Source: CAVTWS01 sp963732655 (GTDB taxonomy: Bacteria > Actinomycetota > Acidimicrobiia > Acidimicrobiales > SHLQ01). Taken from it: a stretch of 64,000 nt of DNA. Made by a program: the position numbers and the translations under genes. The stretch's first letter is position 1, and every line of letters begins with the position of its first letter. The notes beneath the pieces are model-generated. The model was given only the letters and a program-made list of their open reading frames with translations. It had not been told where the DNA came from and searched no databases. This document shows, in pieces, positions 59,342 to 64,000 of the stretch. The DNA is taken from assembly GCA_963732655.1 (NCBI GenBank), contig CAVTAI010000017.1:868001-932000 (forward strand). Reading direction: 5' to 3'.

Positions 59342-59863
59342 ATGTCCGCTCCGCCGTACGTGCCCACGTCCACGCCCCGGTCGCTCAAGGCGTATGACTC
59401 GCCGCCGCGCCGGGCCGATTCGTGGGTGCCCAACCGGCCCGGAGAGCTGACCGAGCCCGGCCAGCCCACCGGCAGCCGTCTCGGCGTGCAAGGCCCGGAC
59501 CAGGGCTACGCGCTCAAGCTGGCTCGCCGTTTCGATGACCGCCTCGTCCTGGGCGAGGGCGAACACCGCGACGATGTCATCAAGGGCGCGGTCGGGGTGG
59601 CCCTGAAGCGGGCGTCGCTGTACGGCCGGGCGCCCGTCGCCGGCGACATCGAACTTGCGTTGTCCCTGTTCGGCTACCTCGACGACTCCTCGCCGGCGGC
59701 GTTGGTGGAGGCACGCTCGGCGGCGTTCCAGGGCATTGCCAACCCGCACCACTACCGGGAGGCCCGAGACGTGGTCGACCTCGTCCCGGCGGAGCTGCTG
59801 CGCGGCACGCCGGCCGAGGTGCTCGGCCGGCGAGCCCAGGTCGAAGCGACCCTGGCTGGCTGA
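59342..59863 (+). CDS. conserved-looking hypothetical protein
   Basis: A 173-residue soluble protein starting at ATG 59342, probably on a leaderless mRNA. The N-terminal 50 residues are Pro/Ser/Arg-rich and likely disordered (SAPPYVPTSTPRSLKAYDS). The remainder is helical: GYALKLARRFDDRLVLGEGEHRDDV, GVALKRASLYGRAPV, ELALSLFGYLDDSSP, AFQGIANPHHYREARDVVDLVP. The LGEGEHRDDVIKG segment looks specific, but I recognise no family. It lies 5 bp before the RDD gene, so the two are probably cotranscribed. Confidence 0.65.
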   Translation: MSAPPYVPTSTPRSLKAYDSPPRRADSWVPNRPGELTEPGQPTGSRLGVQGPDQGYALKLARRFDDRLVLGEGEHRDDVIKGAVGVALKRASLYGRAPVAGDIELALSLFGYLDDSSPAALVEARSAAFQGIANPHHYREARDVVDLVPAELLRGTPAEVLGRRAQVEATLAG

Positions 59864-59867
59864 GTCG

Positions 59868-60665
59868 GTGACGGCGCCTTCGGGGTGGACCCCCCCGTCG
59901 CAGCCCCCATCGGGGGGTCAGCCGCCGCCGTGGGGCCAGCCTTCTCGACCGTGGCGCCAGCCTCCTCAGCCGTGGGGCCAGCCGCAACCCTGGGGCCAGT
60001 CGGCCGCTCGCCCGGGCGGTCCCGGGCTGGCCAGCTTCTGGTCCCGGCTCGGAGCCGCGGTCATCGACGGTGCAATCCTCGGGGCTCCCGGCTACATCCT
60101 GTGGCTCGTGCTCGCCTCCAGCACGTTCAACGCATCGAACTTCGAGGTGTGTGAGAGCGAACTGGGAGAACCCGAGTTCTGTGACCCGTTGGCCCTGTCG
60201 GACTTCCGCAACGTTGCCGCCGGCGTTCTGATCTACGGCGTGGTGTCGTTCGTCGCGACGATCCTTTACTACGGGCTCATGGACGGGCGAAAGGGCCAGA
60301 CAATCGGCCGGCGGGTCGTCGGCATCCGACTCGTCGACGCCGACTCGCGGCAACCGATCGGGTTCGGTCGCGCGGTTGGCCGTCAGTTCGGCAAGATCCT
60401 CTCCTCCTTGCCCTGCTACCTCGGGTACTTCTGGATGGCGTGGGACGATCGGGGCCAGACGTGGCACGACAAGATGGTCCGTTCGATCGTCGTCGACACG
60501 TCCTCGCCGACGACACCCGGTGTCGGATACGCCACGGCTCCCTCGTGGACCCTGCCGCCCCAGCCCGCCTCGAACCTCGGCCCACCCCCGCCTCCGCCCC
60601 CACCGCCGGGGTGGAGTGCGCGCCCTTCCAGCGAATTTCGGCAGGCATACACCGCTGACGGGTGA
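59868..60665 (+). CDS. RDD family membrane protein
   Basis: A 265-residue protein starting at GTG 59868. A ~50-residue Pro/Gln/Trp-rich N-terminus (QPPPWGQPSRPWRQPPQPWG) precedes the RDD domain: SFWSRLGAAVIDGAILGAPG with Arg and Asp in helix 1, VAAGVLIYGVVSFVATILYYG in helix 2, and KGQTIGRRVVGIRLVD after it. Then comes MAWDDRGQTWHDKMVRSIVV, a typical RDD ending, and a Pro-rich tail. Two Cys pairs occur in the loop (VCESEL, FCDPL). RDD proteins are of mostly unknown function; some act as cation antiporters. The position before gltX has no obvious meaning. Confidence 0.85.
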   Translation: MTAPSGWTPPSQPPSGGQPPPWGQPSRPWRQPPQPWGQPQPWGQSAARPGGPGLASFWSRLGAAVIDGAILGAPGYILWLVLASSTFNASNFEVCESELGEPEFCDPLALSDFRNVAAGVLIYGVVSFVATILYYGLMDGRKGQTIGRRVVGIRLVDADSRQPIGFGRAVGRQFGKILSSLPCYLGYFWMAWDDRGQTWHDKMVRSIVVDTSSPTTPGVGYATAPSWTLPPQPASNLGPPPPPPPPPGWSARPSSEFRQAYTADG

Positions 60666-60711
60666 TTTCTCGCCGAAGATCGCCCGGCAACGAGGGTCGT
60701 GGCGTGGTGAG

Positions 60712-60717
60712 TAGCCT
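60712..60717 (+). promoter_or_regulatory. gltX: -10 box (TAGCCT) of gltX, leaderless
   Basis: TAGCCT ends exactly 8 nt before ATG 60726, with no ribosome binding site. Confidence 0.5.
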
Positions 60718-60725
60718 CGCGTGCG

Positions 60726-62159
60726 ATGTCGACCCCCAGCCCCAGCCTCCGTCCCCGCGTGCGTTTTGCCCCGTCCCCGACGGGTTACCTGCATGTCGGG
60801 GGGGCCCGCTCGGCGCTGTTCAACTGGCTGGTGGCCCGCCACGCCGGCGGAACGTTCATCCTGCGCATCGAGGACACCGATGAGGCCCGGAGCCGACCAG
60901 AGCTGATCGAGGCCATCATCGGACCTTTGCGCACGTTGGGCCTCACCTGGGACGAGGGGCCGTACTATCAGTCCGAGCGTGGGCATCTCTATCGCGAGGC
61001 GGTCGAACGGATGCTGGCGGCCGGGCAGGCCTACTTCTGCGGCTGCACCCAAGAGATGGTGGCGTCTCGGCGCACTGATCAGCACAAGACCGGATATGAC
61101 CGGCACTGCCGAGAGCGAGGCCTCGTCGACGGGCCGGGCCACGTCGTCCGGTTCGCCGTGCCCGACACCGGCGTCACGGTGGTCGACGATGTCATCCGGG
61201 GCCGGGTCGAGTTCGCGCACGCCGACCTCGAGGATTTCGTGCTGCGCCGCAGCGACAGGTCGCCGGTCTTCCTCGTCGCCAATGCCGTCGACGACCTCGA
61301 CATGGCCATCACCCACGCCATCCGGGGTGAGGACCTGCTCAACACCACGCCGAAGGTTCGGCTGATCATGGACGCGCTGGGGTGCGAGGAACCACCCCGC
61401 TACGCGCACCTGCCGCTGCTCGTCAACGCCCAGCGCAAGAAGCTCTCCAAACGGCGAGACGATGTCGCTCTGGGCGACTATCTCGATCGTGGGTACCTCC
61501 CCGAGGCGCTCGTCAACTACTTGGCCACCCTCGGATGGGGTGCCTCCGATGGAGTCGAGATCCGCCCGATCGACGAGATCGTGACGCTGTTCCGCCTGGA
61601 GGACGTCAACAAGGCCCCGGCCTTCTTCGACGTGGCCAAGCTCGACCACTTCAACGAGGTCTACATCCGAGCTTTGCCGGCCGAGGAGTTCGTGGCGCGA
61701 AGCCAGCCGTGGCTCACCGGACCGTCGGCCGATGTGGCGTGGCGCCCGGAGGACTGGAACCCCGGTGCGTTCGCGGCCCTGGCACCAGACATCCAGGAGC
61801 GCACGACCAGGCTGGCGGACATCCCGGCCCTGATCGGCTGGATGTTCGGCGAGCTCGCTCCTGACGACGACGATTCCGCAGCCGCCTGGACCAAGGTCAC
61901 CAGCAAGGGCGATGTCACACCGGTGCTGGCCCTGGTAGCCGAGCGGCTGGCCCTCTGCGAGTGGAACGGCGAGGCGATCGGCGCCGTCGTGCTCGGCGTG
62001 GGCGACGAGTTGGGCGTCCGGTCACAGGTCCCGGTGCGAGTCGCCGTGACGGGTCGCCAGGCCGGGCTGCCTCTGTTCGGTGCGTTGGCGCTGATGGACC
62101 GGTCGGTGGTGATCGGACGGATTCAGGCGGCGATCGCCCGGCTTCAGGCAGGTCCGTGA
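60726..62159 (+). CDS. gltX: glutamate--tRNA ligase
   Basis: A 477-residue class I synthetase starting at ATG 60726. The HIGH-type segment is PSPTGYLHVGGARSALFNW near residue 20, FILRIEDTDEARS follows, and the KMSKS-type motif is KKLSKRRDDVALGDY near residue 240. The zinc-less middle shows FCGCTQEM. The C-terminal anticodon-binding domain looks discriminating, but Gln/Glu specificity cannot be read by eye; many actinobacteria use it to make Glu-tRNA-Gln for GatCAB. It lies 710 bp before tRNA-Gln and 912 bp before tRNA-Glu. It overlaps the next gene by 4 bp. Confidence 0.96.
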   Translation: MSTPSPSLRPRVRFAPSPTGYLHVGGARSALFNWLVARHAGGTFILRIEDTDEARSRPELIEAIIGPLRTLGLTWDEGPYYQSERGHLYREAVERMLAAGQAYFCGCTQEMVASRRTDQHKTGYDRHCRERGLVDGPGHVVRFAVPDTGVTVVDDVIRGRVEFAHADLEDFVLRRSDRSPVFLVANAVDDLDMAITHAIRGEDLLNTTPKVRLIMDALGCEEPPRYAHLPLLVNAQRKKLSKRRDDVALGDYLDRGYLPEALVNYLATLGWGASDGVEIRPIDEIVTLFRLEDVNKAPAFFDVAKLDHFNEVYIRALPAEEFVARSQPWLTGPSADVAWRPEDWNPGAFAALAPDIQERTTRLADIPALIGWMFGELAPDDDDSAAAWTKVTSKGDVTPVLALVAERLALCEWNGEAIGAVVLGVGDELGVRSQVPVRVAVTGRQAGLPLFGALALMDRSVVIGRIQAAIARLQAGP

Positions 62160-62791
62160 AGCTCCGGAGCCCTCGTCGACAGGTGGCGAGTTCGTCCCGG
62201 TGGCCGAGGCGTCTGCTGCGCACCGCCATCGGGGTCCTCGGATTTCTCGTGCTCTACGGCACATTGACGTTCGTGCAGGTGTGGGCGGCGACCGACGGTG
62301 ACGACCCCCGGCCTGCGGACGCCATCGTCGTTCTCGGAGCGGCCCAGTACGACGGCGAACCCTCGCCAGTTCTACGCGCTCGGCTCGATCGTGCTCTGGA
62401 GCTGTACCGGGACGGGTGGGCGGAGCTCATCGTCACCACGGGCGCCAACCAGGAAGGTGATCGGTTCACGCAGGGTTTTGCCGGGTACCGGTACTTGCTC
62501 GGCCAGGGTGTGCCCGACGCCGACATCGTCGTCATCACCGACGGCAGCGACACGTACGAGGAGCTGGCGGCCACGGAACGCCAGCTCGACGCGCTCGGCC
62601 TCGACACCGTGTTGCTCGTCACCGACCCGTACCACGCATTCCGGTCCGTGCAGGTGGCCGGGGAGGTGGGGCTCGAGGCCCGGGCCACGCCCGTCGATGG
62701 GTCGTCGACCTTCCGCCAGCTGACCCGCGAGGCGATGGCGGTCTCGGTCGGACGCATCGTTGGCTACCGACGACTCCACGCCTGGTTCTGA
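62156..62791 (+). CDS. YdcF family protein (DUF218)
   Basis: A 211-residue protein from GTG 62156, overlapping the gltX stop (GTGA). One N-terminal membrane helix (AIGVLGFLVLYGTLTFVQVW) anchors a DUF218 domain: AIVVLGAAQYDGEPSPVLRARL (the characteristic LGAxxxxxxPSxxLxxRL), LIVTTGANQEGD, ITDGSDTYEEL, and VTDPYHAFRS with the conserved His. The domain family includes SanA/YdcF and is linked to envelope or vancomycin sensitivity, without known chemistry. It probably faces the outside of the membrane. Confidence 0.88.
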   Translation: MKLRSPRRQVASSSRWPRRLLRTAIGVLGFLVLYGTLTFVQVWAATDGDDPRPADAIVVLGAAQYDGEPSPVLRARLDRALELYRDGWAELIVTTGANQEGDRFTQGFAGYRYLLGQGVPDADIVVITDGSDTYEELAATERQLDALGLDTVLLVTDPYHAFRSVQVAGEVGLEARATPVDGSSTFRQLTREAMAVSVGRIVGYRRLHAWF

Positions 62792-62850
62792 CGCGCCTGG
62801 TGCTGACGGCGGGTGCGAAAATCCCGCGTGGCGCTCCGGGCTGTGGTCGC

Positions 62851-62856
62851 TACAGT
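62851..62856 (+). promoter_or_regulatory. candidate -10 box (TACAGT) of tRNA-Gln
   Basis: TACAGT lies 12 nt before the mature 5' end of tRNA-Gln, allowing a short 5' leader for RNase P. Confidence 0.4.
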
Positions 62857-62868
62857 GTTCCCTGCCCT

Positions 62869-62940
62869 TCGGGGGTGGTGTAATTGGCAACACAGGTGGT
62901 TCTGGTCCATCTATTGGGGGTTCAAGTCCTCCCCCCCGAG
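62869..62940 (+). tRNA. tRNA-Gln (anticodon CTG)
   Basis: 72 nt fold into a full cloverleaf: acceptor TCGGGGG/CCCCCGA, D arm GTGT/ACAC, anticodon stem GGTGG/CCATC with loop TTCTGGT (anticodon CTG, reading CAG), and a T arm with loop TTCAAGT. The discriminator is G; CCA is not encoded. It lies downstream of gltX. Confidence 0.95.
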
Positions 62941-62948
62941 CTCGAGGA

Positions 62949-62982
62949 CAGAGAGGCTGCGCCGTCCGGTGCAGCCTCTCTG
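62949..62982 (+). terminator. hairpin after tRNA-Gln
   Basis: CAGAGAGGCTGC (62949-62960) pairs with GCAGCCTCTCTG (62971-62982); the inner GCC/GGT extends the stem. It is the likely tRNA-Gln terminator. Confidence 0.65.
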
Positions 62983-63034
62983 ACGTTGTATGGCTCGGCG
63001 GTCGGAATGAGGTGGTGGTGCCTCCTGTGACGGT

Positions 63035-63040
63035 TACACT
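63035..63040 (+). promoter_or_regulatory. candidate -10 box (TACACT) of tRNA-Glu
   Basis: TACACT lies 31 nt before the tRNA-Glu 5' end, so tRNA-Glu may have its own promoter after the preceding hairpin. Confidence 0.4.
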
Positions 63041-63071
63041 GCCTCCGCTCGGTCAACAGACCAGTAGGCCC

Positions 63072-63144
63072 GCCCCGTTCGTCTAGCGGCCTAGGACGCC
63101 ACCCTCTCAAGGTGGTGGCACGGGTTCGAATCCCGTACGGGGTA
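63072..63144 (+). tRNA. tRNA-Glu (anticodon CTC)
   Basis: 73 nt form a cloverleaf: acceptor GCCCCGT/ACGGGGT (first pair G-U), D stem GTCT/GGAC, anticodon stem CCACC/GGTGG with loop CTCTCAA (anticodon CTC, reading GAG), and T arm ACGGG/CCCGT with loop TTCGAAT. The discriminator is A. The recombinase gene just downstream suggests its 3' end was used as an attachment site. Confidence 0.95.
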
Positions 63145-63161
63145 CTGAAAAAGCCCAGGTC

Positions 63162-63185
63162 AGAGCCACTCTTCGGAGTGGCTCT
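63162..63185 (+). terminator. hairpin with TTCG tetraloop after tRNA-Glu
   Basis: AGAGCCACTC and GAGTGGCTCT form a perfect 10-bp stem around a stable TTCG loop, 17 bp past the tRNA-Glu end. Confidence 0.75.
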
Positions 63186-63271
63186 CGCCGTTTCCCAGCC
63201 CTCTTGCCAATGAGATGCCAATGAATCTTCGGCTGACATGGCCGCATCTCGACCACGGGGAAGGGGCAAGG

Positions 63272-64000
63272 ATGAAAGGTTTCATGCGGCAGCGGGGGTC
63301 GGCGTGGGAGCTGAGGGTGTTCCTGGGCTATGACCCGGTGACGGGTAAGCAGCGGTACGCACAGCGCACGGTGCGGGGCGGCAAACGCGAGGCGCGTCGA
63401 CCGTGAAGGAGACGCGCGGCTACATCGACCGGTCGTTGTTGCCGACGATCGGTGACCGTCAGTTGTCGAAGCTCAAGACGGCCGAGATCGACGCGTTCTA
63501 CAAGCGGCTGCGCGAGGCGGGCGGGGTTGACGGTGGGCCGTTGGCGCCGGCGACGGTGCGGCGGATCCATGGGATCGTGCGTCGTGCGTTGTCCCAGGGC
63601 GTGAAGTGGGGGTGGATTGCGGTCAACCCGGCGGCGTCGGCGTCGCCGCCCAAGGCGCTGCCGTCGAAGATCTCTCCCCCTGATCCTGAGCAGCTTGGTC
63701 GGGTGCTGGAACGGGCGGGGCGGGAGTCGCCCGAGTTGGCGGTCTACTTGTTGTTGGCCGCGGCGACGGGGGCACGTCGTTCGGAGCTGGTGGCGTTGCG
63801 GTGGAGCGATGTCGATCTCGGTGACTCGACGGTGGAGATCAGCCGGGGGATCGTGATCGGCCAGGACGGCCCGGTCGAGAAGGACACCAAAACCCATGCG
63901 TCTCGCCGGGTCTCGCTCGACGCCCAGACCACGGTGGTGGTGGCTGGTCATCTCGGGGCGATGCGGCTCCGTTCTGAAGCCTGTGGGGTGGTTCTGGCCG
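63272..64000 (+). pseudogene. tyrosine recombinase/phage integrase, internally deleted, runs off window
   Basis: From ATG 63272 (GGGGAAGGGGCAAGG upstream) an N-terminal arm-binding domain is encoded (MKGFMRQRGSAWELRVFLG, DPVTGKQRYAQRTVRGGKREA), ending at a stop at 63406. Another frame then reads STVKETRGYIDRSLLPTIGD (SAM-like core-binding domain, continuing HGIVRRALSQGVKWGWIAVNP) and the catalytic-domain start YLLLAAATGARRSELVALRWSD with the first active-site Arg, open to base 64000. Between the two parts full-length integrases normally have about 45-55 more residues, so a deletion with frame change is likely rather than a one-base error. It follows tRNA-Glu and marks the edge of an integrated element. 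Confidence 0.8.

Noticed and set aside
59580..61649. 689-residue minus-strand open frame
   Set aside because: It lies antisense to the RDD and gltX genes and has typical high-GC shadow composition.

Overview
The window is about two-thirds G+C and gene-dense, and reads as the chromosome of a free-living actinobacterium, probably of the class Acidimicrobiia. The pointers are F420-dependent LLM-class oxidoreductases, clustered acyl-CoA enzymes, DivIVA-like and DUF3097 proteins, many T/S-rich lipoproteins, and the frequent absence of a Shine-Dalgarno sequence. The placement is an inference from gene content; there is no rRNA to confirm it. No stretch longer than about 300 bases lacks a gene or regulatory feature.

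Region 1 (1-21.3 kb) is dominated by lipid and xenobiotic catabolism: two crotonases, two LLM F420 oxidoreductases, an adjacent acyl-CoA dehydrogenase pair, a PAC2 protein, a 2-hydroxyacid dehydrogenase, a ferredoxin-P450 pair, an aldehyde dehydrogenase and two TesB-type thioesterases. Embedded in it are a large secreted fibronectin-III protein and an envelope group (coiled-coil protein, DivIVA-like protein, degenerate cellulose-synthase-like membrane protein). Region 2 (21.3-38.9 kb) is mixed: small exported proteins, DUF3097, a phosphotransferase, an S9 peptidase, an SDR, an MscS channel, a MocR-type regulator divergent from an aminotransferase across a structured operator region, an unrecognised 643-residue acidic protein, and valS.

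Region 3 (38.9-59.3 kb) holds three separate leucine/isoleucine blocks: leuA (+), leuC-leuD-methyltransferase (-), and leuB-ilvE-cimA (+). leuA and the leuB operon are each preceded by a short leader ORF with Leu or Val-Ile-Ile codons and a terminator hairpin, so both look attenuation-controlled. CimA beside LeuB and IlvE, with LeuCD nearby, supports isoleucine synthesis by the citramalate route. Between these blocks lies a six-gene minus-strand run: beta-helix lipoprotein, di-haem oxidoreductase, and two ABC ATPase/permease pairs. Next to it are a cupredoxin lipoprotein, an alpha/beta hydrolase and greA.

Region 4 (59.3-64 kb) contains gltX, a DUF218 protein, tRNA-Gln(CTG), tRNA-Glu(CTC) and, just past tRNA-Glu, a damaged tyrosine recombinase gene that runs off the window and suggests an integrated element.

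Two window-wide patterns stand out. Many genes have a TAnnnT box 6-8 nt before the start codon and no ribosome binding site, which predicts leaderless mRNAs. Five genes carry six single-base frameshifts, mostly in short homopolymers, which look more like assembly indels than gene decay.
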